Numbered from the stretch's first letter, positions 23,774 to 32,935 are shown. The stretch: 64,000 nucleotides of DNA from Bradyrhizobium centrolobii (GCF_001641635.1 NZ_LUUB01000062.1:42392-106391), one strand, 5' to 3'. Notes: a model not told the origin generated them from the letters alone. Translations and numbers: made by a program.

Positions 23774-25188
23774 CCATGGCTCCCAAGCGCGAAGCCTACG
23801 ACGTCGTGGTGATCGGGGCCGGCCCCGCCGGGCTTGCCGCCGCTGCGACATCAGCCGAGGCCGGCCTGTCGACGCTGCTGCTCGACGAGAACATCGGCCC
23901 CGGCGGCCAGGTGTTTCGCGCCATCGCTTCGACACCCGTGACCGAGCGCGCTCAGCTCGGCGCCGACTATTGGATGGGCGCCGACCTCGTGCAGGCGCTG
24001 CGCGCGAGCAGCGCGGAAGTTATCCAGCGTGCCACGGTCTGGAGCCTCGACCGCAACCTCGAGATCGGCGTCTCCATCGGCAGCGCCTCGGCGTTCGCTA
24101 GGGCGCGTCGCGTCATCCTTGCGACCGGCGCGCTGGAGCGGCCGTTTCCGATTCCCGGCTGGACGTTGCCGGGCGTGATGACCGCAGGCGCCGCGCAGAC
24201 CATGCTGAAATCGTCGGGCCTGGTGCCGGACGGGCGTACGGTGATCGCAGGGCAGGGGCCGCTGCTCTGGCTGCTGGCCGCGCAGATCCTGCGCCTCGGC
24301 GGCCGCATCGACCACATCCTCGACACCACCGAGCGGGGCAATTACTTCGCCGCGCTGCCTCATGCCTTGGCCTTCCTGACCTCGCCCTATTTCGCCAAAG
24401 GCCTGTCGATGATGCGCGAGGTGCGGGCGAAAGTTCAGGTCATATCCGGCGTCACCGAGCTTGCCGCAGCCGGTGACGGCCAGCTCGCCAGCGTGAGCTA
24501 TGTCGCCGGCGGCAAGCGCGAAACCATCCCTGCGGACCTGCTGCTCCTGCACCAGGGCGTCGTGCCCAACGTCAATCTCGCGATGGCGGCTGGCGTCGAG
24601 CATCGCTGGGACGAGCTGCAACTGTGCTGGTCACCGGTGCTCGATGCGAGCGGCACCTCGTCGGTCGCCGGCATCGCCATCGCCGGCGATGGCGCCGGCA
24701 TCGGCGGCGCGACAGCCGCCGTGGTGCGCGGCCGCATCGCGGCGCGCGCAGCGGTGGAAGCGCTGGCGCCCGCGGCTGCCGCCAAGCTTGCGCCGATGGC
24801 GACGCTGCGCACCGATCTCGCCAAGGCGGAGCGTGGCCGCGCCTTTCTCGACACGCTGTTTCGACCTGCGAAGCAGTTCCGCATTCCCGCAGGCGACACC
24901 ATCGTCTGCCGCTGCGAAGAGGTAACGGCGAAGGACATTCTCGACGCGGTCGCGATCGGCGCGACCGGGCCGAACCAGCTCAAGGCCTATCGCCGCACCG
25001 GCATGGGGCCGTGCCAGGGCCGGCTCTGCGGCCTCACTGTCACCGAGCTGATGGCGCAGGCTCGGGCTAAGAGCCCGCAGGAGATCGGTTATTACCGGCT
25101 GCGCGCGCCGGTCAAGCCGATCACGCTCGCCGAGCTTGCCGCCGTTCCGAAGAGCGAGGACGACGTCAAGGCGGTGGTGCGCGGATGA
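23770..25188 (+). CDS. Large FAD/NAD(P)-binding oxidase subunit with C-terminal 2Fe-2S domain (HcnB/OoxA type)
   Basis: A 472-residue pyridine-nucleotide-disulfide-oxidoreductase-fold flavoprotein. The first Rossmann motif is VIGAGPAGLAAAATSA near residue 14, and LATGALERPFPIPGWTLPGV is the family hallmark. The C-terminal BFD-like 2Fe-2S domain has CRCEEVT and, about 35 residues on, GPCQGRLCG. This domain order is that of HcnB, opine oxidase subunit A and PDH alpha subunits. Its start overlaps the small ferredoxin gene and its stop overlaps the next FAD gene (ATGA). An ATG six bases later is an alternative start. Confidence 0.9.
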   Translation: MTMAPKREAYDVVVIGAGPAGLAAAATSAEAGLSTLLLDENIGPGGQVFRAIASTPVTERAQLGADYWMGADLVQALRASSAEVIQRATVWSLDRNLEIGVSIGSASAFARARRVILATGALERPFPIPGWTLPGVMTAGAAQTMLKSSGLVPDGRTVIAGQGPLLWLLAAQILRLGGRIDHILDTTERGNYFAALPHALAFLTSPYFAKGLSMMREVRAKVQVISGVTELAAAGDGQLASVSYVAGGKRETIPADLLLLHQGVVPNVNLAMAAGVEHRWDELQLCWSPVLDASGTSSVAGIAIAGDGAGIGGATAAVVRGRIAARAAVEALAPAAAAKLAPMATLRTDLAKAERGRAFLDTLFRPAKQFRIPAGDTIVCRCEEVTAKDILDAVAIGATGPNQLKAYRRTGMGPCQGRLCGLTVTELMAQARAKSPQEIGYYRLRAPVKPITLAELAAVPKSEDDVKAVVRG

Positions 25189-26306
25189 CAAAAAGGGTGG
25201 ATGCGATCGTCGTCGGCGGCGGCATCCACGGATGCTCGACCGCGCTGCATCTGTGCCTCGCCGGCGTGAAGCCGGTGCTGATCGAGAAGGACTATGCCGG
25301 CCGGCATGCCTCGGGCGTCAATGCCGGCGGCGTCCGCCAGCTCGCGCGGCACATTCCCGAGATTCCGCTGTCGATCCGCTCGATGGGGATCTGGGAAAAG
25401 ATCACCGAGCTCGTCGACGACGATTGCAGCTTCGAGAGCCACGGCCAGGTCCTGGTCGCGGAGAACGAGGACGAGCTCGCGAGCTACCGCGCGCGCGTCG
25501 CCGAGCTGAATGGGCTCGGCTTCACGCATGAGGAGCTGATCGACGCGGCCGAGTTGCGCCGGCTCGTGCCTGCCGTGGCGGACACCTGTCCCGGCGGCGT
25601 GGTGTCGCGCCGCGACGGTGCGGCCAATCCGGCGCAGACGACGACGGCATTCCGGCGCAAGGCGGAGCAGCTCGGCGCGACCGTTCTGGAGGGCGTCGCC
25701 GCCACCAACGTCCGGCAGAACGGCGGGCTGTGGCACGTCGATGTTGGCACTGAGAGCTACGCTGCGCCGGTACTCGTCAACGCCGCCGGCGCCTGGGCGG
25801 GGAAAATCGCCGCGGCGCTCGGCGAGCCGGTCCCGGTCGAGACCGTGGCGCCGATGCTGATGATCACCTCGCGCGTGCCGCATTTCATCGATCCCGTCGT
25901 GATCCTGCGCGGCCGCAAGCTCTCCTTCAAGCAATTCAAGAACGGCACCGTGCTGATCGGCGGCGGCCATCTGGCAACGCCATACCAGGACCGCAACGAG
26001 ACCGTGCTGGACTGGAAGAGCCTCGCGATCAGCGCGCGCACCGTGTTCGAACTGTTTCCGGTGATGCGGAGCGCGACGATCGTGCGGGCCTGGGCCGGCA
26101 TCGAGGCCAAGATGAAGGACGATCTGCCCGTGTTCGGGCCGAGCGCCCGCCACAAGGGCCTCTATCACCAGTTCGGCTTCTCGCTGCACGGTTTCCAGCT
26201 CGGGCCCGGCGCCGGCGCCGTGATGGCAGAGCTGATCGTGAACGGCGGCACCCAGACCCGCGTCAGCGATCTCGGCATCGACCGCTTCCATCCTTCCGCG
26301 CTCTAA
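25185..26306 (+). CDS. Second DAO-type FAD-dependent oxidoreductase
   Basis: A 373-residue flavoprotein of the glycine/D-amino acid oxidase family. It has DAIVVGGGIHGCSTALHL at the N-terminus, ASGVNAGGVRQLARH (the substrate/flavin loop seen in sarcosine- and proline-type dehydrogenases), VNAAGAWAG, and the C-terminal GLYHQFGFSLHGFQLGPG. It is a diverged relative of the protein at 22308-23444, and both probably contact the same large subunit or act in sequence on one substrate. It overlaps the preceding gene by four bases and is followed 12 bases later by ridA. Confidence 0.88.
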   Translation: MTKRVDAIVVGGGIHGCSTALHLCLAGVKPVLIEKDYAGRHASGVNAGGVRQLARHIPEIPLSIRSMGIWEKITELVDDDCSFESHGQVLVAENEDELASYRARVAELNGLGFTHEELIDAAELRRLVPAVADTCPGGVVSRRDGAANPAQTTTAFRRKAEQLGATVLEGVAATNVRQNGGLWHVDVGTESYAAPVLVNAAGAWAGKIAAALGEPVPVETVAPMLMITSRVPHFIDPVVILRGRKLSFKQFKNGTVLIGGGHLATPYQDRNETVLDWKSLAISARTVFELFPVMRSATIVRAWAGIEAKMKDDLPVFGPSARHKGLYHQFGFSLHGFQLGPGAGAVMAELIVNGGTQTRVSDLGIDRFHPSAL

Positions 26307-26318
26307 GAAGAGGACATC

Positions 26319-26666
26319 ATGAGCATCACCCGCAGCATCCGTACGCCCATCATGCACCGCGCAGTCGAAGCCAACGGCTTCGTCTTCGTCGGCGGCGCCA
26401 TCGCCGACGACACCAGCGTCTCGATGGGCGAGCAGACCCGCAATATTCTCGGCAAGATCGCCGGCTATCTGAAGGAGGCCGGCACCGACGCCTCGCGCGT
26501 CGTCAGCGCGTCAATCTTCGTCACCGATCTTTCCAAGAAGAAGGAAATGGACGCGGCCTGGACCGAATTCTTCGGCGAAAATCTGCCGACCCGCGCCACA
26601 GTCGGTGTTGCCGATCTCGGCGGCGGCGCTTTGATCGAGGTGGTGGTGACCGCGCTCAAGGGCTGA
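26319..26666 (+). CDS. RidA-family enamine/imine deaminase
   Basis: A 115-residue YjgF/YER057c/UK114 protein. It contains the family stretch GEQTRNILGKIAGYLKEAGTDASRVV, ending with the RATVGVADLGGGALIEV active-site arginine and glutamate region. RidA proteins hydrolyse reactive 2-aminoacrylate-type imines to keto acids and ammonia. Its position at the end of an operon encoding two amino-acid-type oxidases is logical, because such oxidases release imines. A ribosome site GAAGAGGA precedes the ATG. Confidence 0.9.
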   Translation: MSITRSIRTPIMHRAVEANGFVFVGGAIADDTSVSMGEQTRNILGKIAGYLKEAGTDASRVVSASIFVTDLSKKKEMDAAWTEFFGENLPTRATVGVADLGGGALIEVVVTALKG

Positions 26667-26686
26667 TGGTCTCTTTCATCTCGCCG

Positions 26687-26706
26687 CCGCGCCGGTACCG
26701 GCGCGG
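26687..26706 (+). terminator. Perfect 20-base GC palindrome after ridA
   Basis: CCGCGCCGGTACCGGCGCGG is self-complementary over all 20 bases and lies 21 bases after the ridA stop. It lacks a T run, so it may act as a weak terminator, an mRNA 3'-end stabiliser or a protein-binding site. Confidence 0.4.
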
Positions 26707-26818
26707 TGGAGAACAGCCGATCGAAACATGAAGAAGTTGTAATCTGCGGAACACGCGGCTGTGATTTCAACTCACGACCGATTCCGTTTATCGGCAAAGG
26801 ATATGGCTGGAATGCCCA

Positions 26819-27538
26819 ATGTCCTTGCAAAACAATAACAACAAACTCACGCTCCGATTTCGCTGTCCCAAAGAACTCGAAGGCCTGTTGCCACCGCCTG
26901 TGCCGGCGAGCCAAGGTGTTCCCGACTGGCTCAAGGCAATGCCGACCACGGCCTTCAGTGCCCTCAACCAGCAGGACGAACAGACCATCAAGCGCTGCCC
27001 GCCCTTCGTCGATGCGATGACGTGCGGGTTTCTGATTCCGCTGATCTGCGACCTTCGGGTCGAGGACGGCGAGATCATCTGGGACAACGACATTCCGCCG
27101 GGCGGAGAAACCGAATTTCCGCGCTCGCCGATCAGCTTCCATGATCCCGGTCAGGTGACCGGAACGCCCCTGTTCGAAGCGGATCGCTTCGTCATCAAGT
27201 TCCACAATCTCTGGACCATCGAAGCGCCGGACGGCTACGCGCTGTTCTTCACGCATCCGGTCAATCGCTTCGATCTTCCGTTCACCACGCTCAGCGGCCT
27301 CGTCGATTGCGATCGCTACAAGGATGCATGGATCCACTTTCCGGCGCATTGGCACGACACGAACTTCCGCGGCGTCCTGGCCAGGGGCACGCCGATCGTG
27401 CAGTGCATTCCGGTGAAGCGGGAGGACTGGACCACGCAAACCTCGTCTTTCACGACGGAAGACACCCAGCAGGTTCAGGCGTTGCGCGCCGAGTTGAGAC
27501 GTGAGCCCGGCTTGTACCGGCGGAAGTTCAGGGCCTAG
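26819..27538 (+). CDS. Hypothetical protein (DUF6065-like)
   Basis: A 239-residue protein without signal peptide or membrane segment. Recognisable features are the basic start LRFRCPKELEGLLPPPVPAS, PDWLKAMP, a KRCPPFVDAMTCGFLIPL segment and the C-terminal block HFPAHWHD...GTPIVQCIPVKRE. The PDWLK, KRCPPF, FLIPL and PIVQ(C/I)IP pattern recalls DUF6065-type proteins, a family of unknown function; I could not verify this. The first 20 bases of coding are A-rich and no strong ribosome site is seen, so the exact start is uncertain. It is convergent with the TPR gene, with six bases between the stops. Confidence 0.7.
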   Translation: MSLQNNNNKLTLRFRCPKELEGLLPPPVPASQGVPDWLKAMPTTAFSALNQQDEQTIKRCPPFVDAMTCGFLIPLICDLRVEDGEIIWDNDIPPGGETEFPRSPISFHDPGQVTGTPLFEADRFVIKFHNLWTIEAPDGYALFFTHPVNRFDLPFTTLSGLVDCDRYKDAWIHFPAHWHDTNFRGVLARGTPIVQCIPVKREDWTTQTSSFTTEDTQQVQALRAELRREPGLYRRKFRA

Positions 27539-27544
27539 CCGCGC

Positions 27545-28378
27545 TCAAGTCGGTTCGCGCTCGAAGAATCTTGCCGCGGCAGTCGGGCGGAAGAAGAAAC
27601 GCCCATGCGGGGTGCTGGCAAGCGCAAAGGCTGCGCGGCCCAGCATGTGAGGCCGCCCGCGAAGCACGTTGCGCAGCGCGGCCTCGCCGCAATCGCGCTT
27701 GCCTATCTCCATCAGGCAGATCGCGCGATTGGCACGGGACAGGATATCGTCCGGACGCTGCGCAAGCACGTGACGGTAGATCTCGGCGGCTTCCGCGTAG
27801 TCACCGTCGAGCAGTGTGGCCCTCGCAAGCTCTGCCAGAACGTCGGGTCGTCCGGGTGCTGCGTCGCGCGCGGCCGTCAGGACGGCGCGCGCTTTCGCGC
27901 GATCGTTGTTCTGAAGGGACAGGCGACCAAGATCGAGTTTCAAATCGACGCTTGAGGGGGACAAGGCAAGGGCATCCTCGATGGCCTTGATCGCCTCGTC
28001 GAGCTGTCCGGCCTTTGCAAGCTGGCCCGCGAGCTCCTGGAATGCGGGCAGGTAGGGCGGGCGGCGCGCAGCGGTCCGACGTAATTGTCCGATCCCGTCG
28101 GCCACGCGTTGGGCTCGGCACAGCGCGTGGCCAAGCAGCGTCTCGATTTCCGGATCGTTGCCGCGACGCGCAGCCCTCTCGAGCGGCGCGATCGCGTCGT
28201 CCGCGCGATTCTGGCCGAGCAGGGCGTGAGCCAAAATCATCAACCCGTTCCGGTCCGTGCGATTTGATTTCAGAGCTTTGGTTGCAAGCTGCCTTGCGAT
28301 GTCGAACTGCTTTGCCTGCAACGCCATGAAGGCTTGCTGAAGCAGTTGGGCGAGGGCGTTGTTCGGCCGGCCGCGCAC
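27545..28378 (-). CDS. Tetratricopeptide-repeat protein
   Basis: A 277-residue, almost wholly helical protein of tandem 34-residue TPR units. Examples are LAQLLQQAFMALQAKQFDIA, RADDAIAPLERA, GQLDEAIKAIEDALALSP, NDRAKARAVLTAARDAAP and GDYAEAAEIYRHVLAQRP. It has no catalytic domain, so it is probably a scaffold or partner-binding protein. The first codon is GTG at 28378 with AGAGG eight bases upstream. No signal peptide is evident. The C-terminal 60 residues (MLGRAAFALASTPHGRFFFRP) no longer fit the repeat and may form a separate cap. Confidence 0.8.
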   Translation of the reverse strand: MRGRPNNALAQLLQQAFMALQAKQFDIARQLATKALKSNRTDRNGLMILAHALLGQNRADDAIAPLERAARRGNDPEIETLLGHALCRAQRVADGIGQLRRTAARRPPYLPAFQELAGQLAKAGQLDEAIKAIEDALALSPSSVDLKLDLGRLSLQNNDRAKARAVLTAARDAAPGRPDVLAELARATLLDGDYAEAAEIYRHVLAQRPDDILSRANRAICLMEIGKRDCGEAALRNVLRGRPHMLGRAAFALASTPHGRFFFRPTAAARFFEREPT

Positions 28379-28597
28379 GAGATGGCCTCTTCAATGAGAC
28401 ACGATGATTTTTTCGGCCTTTACCGCGTCCCCTTCGAGGCGTCCAACAACAGGTTCGTGAGGCGTTGATGGCGTCGTTCAGAATGCGCCTTGATCTCGCC
28501 CCTCGGCCGGACTATGAGCGGGGTCTCAATCAGGAATTCGCAGCCATGGATTTTACCCCGACCGCAAAGCTGACCTGCCTTGCTCACGGGGAATACC

Positions 28598-30235
28598 ATG
28601 CCTGCTTCGATCATCCTGTCACGCCTGTCGCTGTCCACGCCTGACGGCCGTACTCTTTTCTCCGACATTGACCTGACATTCGCGGCCGAGCGAACCGGCC
28701 TCGTTGGCCGCAACGGCGTCGGAAAGACGACGCTGCTTGCATCGATCTCGGGTGAACATCTTCCGCAGTCCGGTCGCGTCCTGATCAACGGAACCATCGG
28801 CCTGCTGCGCCAGGAGGTTCAACTCCCAGTGGGCGCGACGGTGATCGACCTGTTCGGCGCACGGCAGGCGCTGGAGCTGCTTCGCCGTGCAGAGCGCGGC
28901 GATGCTTCCGCCGACGAAATCGCCGAGGTCGACTGGACCCTTGAAGCGCGGCTTGCATCCGCCCTTGCCCGCGTCGGGTTCGATCTCGCTCCCGACATCG
29001 AGCTGGACCGCTTGTCGGGCGGGCAGGTGACGAGGCTTCGTCTTGCCGCGCTGATCTTCGCAGAACCGGATTTCCTGCTTCTGGACGAACCCACTAACAA
29101 TCTCGATCGGGACGGGCGCGACGCCGTCATCGATCTCCTGGCGGCCTGGCGCGGTGGCGCTATCGTCGTCAGCCACGACCGGAGCCTGCTCGAGACCATG
29201 GACGCCATCGTCGAGCTGACGTCGCTCGGCGCAACGCGATACGGTGGCAACTGGAGCAGCTACCGGGACCAGAAGGCCGTCGAACTCGCTGCTGTCAGGC
29301 GCGACCTGGCACATGCGGAGAAGCATCTGTCCGAGGTCGACCGACGGGCGCAGGAGGCCGCGGAGCGGAAGGCGCGCAAGGACAGTGGCGGCAGGAAGAA
29401 GCGCGCCAAGGGCGACATGCCGCGCATCCTGGCCGGCGCGCGCAAGGATCGCAGCGAGGACACCGGCGGAAAGCACGCGCAGATGGCCGAGCGGCGGCGC
29501 GCGGAAGCGCTCGACGTCGTCGACACGGCGAGCCGGCGCATCGAGATCCTTCAGCCGCTGTCCGTCAAATTGCCCGTGACTCATCTGCCGGCGGGCAGGG
29601 AAGTGCTTTGGCTCGACCGGGTCAGTGCCGGCTATCAGCCGGAACGGCCGGTCTTGCGCGATCTATCGTTCACCATCGTCGGGCCGGAACGTGTCGCGCT
29701 GGTCGGGCCCAACGGCTCCGGCAAGACGACGCTGCTGAAACTCATCGCAGGCGAGCTACGTCCTCTTTCGGGTAGCCTGCGGGTCGGGCCGGACTTCGCG
29801 CTGTTCGACCAGAAGGTCAGTCTGCTCGATCCTTCGATCTCTATCCTGGAGAATTTCAAACGGCTCAATCCGAAGGCGGACTTGAATGCCTGCCATGCCG
29901 CCCTGGCTCGGTTCATGTTTCGCGCCGATGCGGCCTTGCAGATCGCCGGGAGCCTGAGCGGTGGGCAGCTGTTTCGTGCTGGCCTCGCTTGTGTGTTGGG
30001 CGGGCCGACGCCGCCGTCCCTGCTGATCCTGGACGAGCCGACCAATCATTTGGACATCGAGTCCATCGAAGCCGTCGAAGCAGGATTGAGGGCCTATGAC
30101 GGCGCGCTGCTCGTCGTCAGTCACGATGAGACGTTCTTGCAGGCGATAGGGGTCGCGCGCCGACTCGATCTCGTCAATCACCTTGCGGCTCTCGCCCGCG
30201 GAGAGCCCGCGACCGGTACGGCGCGGACGTCATGA
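28598..30235 (+). CDS. ABC-F family ATPase
   Basis: A 545-residue soluble protein with two ABC domains in tandem and no membrane segments, the ABC-F arrangement of ribosome-associated translation factors. Domain 1 has GRNGVGKT (37-44), LSGGQ (139-143) and LLLDEPTNNLDRDGRD. The charged linker near residues 225-320 (KKRAKGD, KHAQMAERRR) matches the P-site tRNA-interaction motif region. Domain 2 has GPNGSGKT (370-377), LSGGQ and LILDEPTNHLDIESIE. ABC-F proteins gate tRNA on the ribosome or protect against ribosome-targeting antibiotics; which applies here is unknown. It overlaps the convergent LysR gene by six bases. Confidence 0.93.
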   Translation: MPASIILSRLSLSTPDGRTLFSDIDLTFAAERTGLVGRNGVGKTTLLASISGEHLPQSGRVLINGTIGLLRQEVQLPVGATVIDLFGARQALELLRRAERGDASADEIAEVDWTLEARLASALARVGFDLAPDIELDRLSGGQVTRLRLAALIFAEPDFLLLDEPTNNLDRDGRDAVIDLLAAWRGGAIVVSHDRSLLETMDAIVELTSLGATRYGGNWSSYRDQKAVELAAVRRDLAHAEKHLSEVDRRAQEAAERKARKDSGGRKKRAKGDMPRILAGARKDRSEDTGGKHAQMAERRRAEALDVVDTASRRIEILQPLSVKLPVTHLPAGREVLWLDRVSAGYQPERPVLRDLSFTIVGPERVALVGPNGSGKTTLLKLIAGELRPLSGSLRVGPDFALFDQKVSLLDPSISILENFKRLNPKADLNACHAALARFMFRADAALQIAGSLSGGQLFRAGLACVLGGPTPPSLLILDEPTNHLDIESIEAVEAGLRAYDGALLVVSHDETFLQAIGVARRLDLVNHLAALARGEPATGTARTS

Positions 30236-31123
30236 GCCGGCCTTGCGAAACTCCTGCGCCAGCCAGTCGCTGAAGGCGCGCACGCGCGGGGTGAGCTGGC
30301 GGTTCTGGGCGTACATCAGCGAGACCGGCGCCGACGGTGGTGGACTGTCTGGAAGCAGGGCGACCAGGCTCCCGCGTGCGAGATCGTCCGCGATGTGAAA
30401 GCGCGGCATCTGCGCGATCCCGAGCCCAAGCCTTGTCGCCGCGATATAGCTCTCGGGCCCCGTGACCGAGAACGGCGCGGGAAGCGACAGATCCTGCAGC
30501 TTGCCGTCGACGACGAACCGCAACGGCTCGAGTTCGCCGCTGGTGAACCGGCGCAGGCCGACGACCTGATGGCGCGCAAGGTCGGCGAACGATTTCGGCC
30601 GACCGAAGCGCTTGAGATACGACGGCGCCGCGCAGGTGATGCGCTTGAGCACCGCGAGCCTGCGCGCGACCAGGCCGCTGTCGGCAAGCTCGCCCCAGCG
30701 CAGCGCGCAATCGACGCCCTCGTGAACGAGATCGACCCAGCGATCGCTCTCGCTCATCGATATCTCGACTTCAGGGTACTCCGTAAAGAACTTCGGCAGG
30801 TTCGGCATCAAAAAGTGCCGCGCCAGCGTGCCCTGCACCTCGATGCGCAGCATGCCCTTCGGCTTCGTTCCCGCAAATGCGCCTTCGGCGTCTTCCACGT
30901 CCTGAAGAATGGCAAGGCAGCGGCGGTAATAGGCTTCGCCATCCAGTGTCGGGCGAACCACGCGCGTCGTGCGCTGAAGCAGCCGCACGCCGAGCCGGCG
31001 TTCGAGCTGGTGGATCACCTGCGTTGCGCTCGAGCGCGGCAGGCCGATGTCGTTCGCGGCTTGGGTGAAACTGCGGCGCTCGACCACGCGGGTGAACAGC
31101 CGCATCGCGTCCAGGCGGTCCAT
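30230..31123 (-). CDS. LysR-family regulator, divergent from an SDR pair
   Basis: A 297-residue LysR protein of the widespread AaeR/DsdC-like group. It has the opening MDRLDAMRLFTRVVERRSF, the HTH AANDIGLPRSSATQVIHQLE, LLQRTTRVVRPT, and an effector domain with WVDLVHEGVDCALRWGEL. Regulators of this subgroup typically control a divergent oxidoreductase. Here two SDR genes lie divergent, with a perfect ATTGTTC-N9-GAACAAT palindrome starting five bases from its start codon. No clear ribosome site precedes the ATG. Confidence 0.92.
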   Translation of the reverse strand: MDRLDAMRLFTRVVERRSFTQAANDIGLPRSSATQVIHQLERRLGVRLLQRTTRVVRPTLDGEAYYRRCLAILQDVEDAEGAFAGTKPKGMLRIEVQGTLARHFLMPNLPKFFTEYPEVEISMSESDRWVDLVHEGVDCALRWGELADSGLVARRLAVLKRITCAAPSYLKRFGRPKSFADLARHQVVGLRRFTSGELEPLRFVVDGKLQDLSLPAPFSVTGPESYIAATRLGLGIAQMPRFHIADDLARGSLVALLPDSPPPSAPVSLMYAQNRQLTPRVRAFSDWLAQEFRKAGS

Positions 31124-31127
31124 GACT

Positions 31128-31150
31128 ATTGTTCGTTCATTTAGAACAAT
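31128..31150. promoter_or_regulatory. Perfect LysR-type operator palindrome
   Basis: ATTGTTC (31128-31134), nine bases, then GAACAAT (31144-31150): a 23-bp site with two perfect seven-base arms. It lies immediately upstream of the LysR start and 95 bases before the SDR start. It is AT-rich in a GC-rich region and has the spacing expected for a LysR tetramer contact, so an autoregulatory operator is likely. Confidence 0.65.
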
Positions 31151-31245
31151 GATGCCGGTTTATGGCAGATTATCTTCGGCCGTGCAAAGGGCAAATCCAT
31201 CCGTGTCAGCCGCAGGGCGCGGCTCGGAAATACGGAGAAAGGCAA

Positions 31246-31986
31246 ATGTCCAACGCAAACGGAAAAGTCGCTGTTGTCACCGGTAGCTCGCGCGGCATCG
31301 GCGCGGCAATCGCCGAACGGCTCGCCAGCGACGGTTTTACGGTCATCATCAACTATGCGGGCGGGGCGACTGAAGCGGAGGCGCTGGCCGGGAAGATCGA
31401 GCAGGGCGGCGGCCGGGCGGTCACTGCGCAGGCCGACGTCAGCGACGCGGCTGCGGTGGCGCGCATGTTCGACATGGCGGACGCCGCGTTCGGAGGTGTC
31501 GACGTGCTCGTCAACAATGCCGGCATCATGCGCCTTACGTCGGTTGCCGACACCGACGACGCCACGTTCGACAGCCAGATCGCCATCAACCTGAAGGGCA
31601 CCTTCAACACGCTGCGCGAGGCGGCGCGCCGATTGCGCAACGGCGGCCGCATCGTCAACCTGTCCTCGAGCCAGGCCGGCCTCCTGCATCCGACCTACGG
31701 CATCTATGCCGCCACCAAGGCCGCGGTCGAGGCGATGACGCATGTGCTGGCGAAGGAGCTGCGCGGCCGCAACATCACCGTCAACGCCGTAGCGCCGGGC
31801 CCGACCGCAACAAAGCTGTTCCTCGACGGCAAGCCGAAGGAGGTGATCGATCACCTCACCAGGCTCGCACCGCTTGAGCGGCTCGGTCAGCCCGCGGACG
31901 TCGCTGCTGCGGTTGCGTTTCTCGCGGGCCCCGACGGCGGCTGGATCAACGGCCAGGTGCTGCGCGCCAATGGCGGGATCATCTGA
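31246..31986 (+). CDS. Short-chain dehydrogenase/reductase (classical SDR)
   Basis: A 246-residue classical SDR. The cofactor motif TGSSRGIGAAIA, NNAG in VLVNNAGIM, catalytic Ser in NLSSSQAG, YxxxK in GIYAATKAA and the C-terminal WINGQVLRANGGI are all present. The basic residues around TGSSRG suggest NADP(H) preference. This pattern matches the 3-oxoacyl-ACP-reductase-like or glucose-dehydrogenase-like clade, whose real substrates vary. The ATG at 31246 follows GGAGAAAGG. It is transcribed away from the LysR gene, probably with the next SDR. Confidence 0.9.
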   Translation: MSNANGKVAVVTGSSRGIGAAIAERLASDGFTVIINYAGGATEAEALAGKIEQGGGRAVTAQADVSDAAAVARMFDMADAAFGGVDVLVNNAGIMRLTSVADTDDATFDSQIAINLKGTFNTLREAARRLRNGGRIVNLSSSQAGLLHPTYGIYAATKAAVEAMTHVLAKELRGRNITVNAVAPGPTATKLFLDGKPKEVIDHLTRLAPLERLGQPADVAAAVAFLAGPDGGWINGQVLRANGGII

Positions 31987-32035
31987 TTCCGCCTCCCAGA
32001 CCCGACATCAGCGACGAGATTGATGGAGATATCCC

Positions 32036-32935
32036 ATGAGCAAGGTTGTTCTGATTACCGGCGCCTCCAGCGGCTTCGGCCGCCTCACAGCGGAAGCGCT
32101 AGCCAAAGCGGGACACGTCGTCTACGGCTCGATGCGCCAGACGAAGTCCCGCAACGCGCCCGTCGTGGAGCAGATGGCGGCATTCTCGCGCGAGAACCAT
32201 GCCGACCTGCGCGCGCTCGAGCTCGACGTACAGTCGCAGGACTCGGTCGACGCCGCGGTCGCACAAATGATTGCGGAAGCGGGGCGGATCGATGTGCTGA
32301 TCCACAATGCCGGCCACATGGTGTTCGGCCCGGCGGAGGCCTTCACGCCGGAGCAATATGCCGAGCTCTATGACGTCAACGTGCTGAGCACGCAGCGTGC
32401 CAATCGCGCCGTCCTGCCGCATATGCGCCGCCAGAAGCGGGGCCTCCTGGTCTGGATTTCCTCTTCCAGCTCCGCCGGTGGCACGCCGCCTTACCTCGCG
32501 CCTTATTTCGCGGCGAAGGCGGCGATGGATGCGATCGCGGTCCAATACGCCCGCGAGCTGTCGCGCTGGGGCATCGAGACCTCGATCATCGTGCCCGGCG
32601 CGTTCACGTCAGGCACCAATCATTTTGCCCATTCGGGCCGTCCGGCCGACGCCGCGCGCGCCGCGGAATACGAAGCGGGGCCCTATCATGGATTTGGCGA
32701 ACAGGTGCAGAAGGCGTTCGCGGCGATCGTGCCGCCGGATGCGGACGCAGGTCTCGTGGCGGAGGCGGTGGTGAACGTCGTCGGAATGCCGTTCGGAAAG
32801 CGGCCGTTTCGCATTCACATCGATCCCACGGAGGACGGTGCCGATGTCGGCTTCACCGTGCTCGACCGCGTTCGCGCCGAGATGTTGCATCGGGTCGGGC
32901 TCGGCGACCTCTTGAAGCCCAAGGTCCTGGTCTGA
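32036..32935 (+). CDS. Short-chain dehydrogenase/reductase, longer type
   Basis: A 299-residue SDR. It has GASSGFGRLTAEAL at the cofactor site, IHNAGHMVFGPAE in place of NNAG, and Y-F-A-A-K in APYFAAKAAMDA. The extended C-terminus follows the canonical fold. Proteins of this kind often act on ketones or aldehydes with NADP. The GGAGATATCCC site precedes the ATG, 49 bases after the first SDR stop, so the pair is probably one operon under the LysR regulator. Confidence 0.88.
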   Translation: MSKVVLITGASSGFGRLTAEALAKAGHVVYGSMRQTKSRNAPVVEQMAAFSRENHADLRALELDVQSQDSVDAAVAQMIAEAGRIDVLIHNAGHMVFGPAEAFTPEQYAELYDVNVLSTQRANRAVLPHMRRQKRGLLVWISSSSSAGGTPPYLAPYFAAKAAMDAIAVQYARELSRWGIETSIIVPGAFTSGTNHFAHSGRPADAARAAEYEAGPYHGFGEQVQKAFAAIVPPDADAGLVAEAVVNVVGMPFGKRPFRIHIDPTEDGADVGFTVLDRVRAEMLHRVGLGDLLKPKVLV

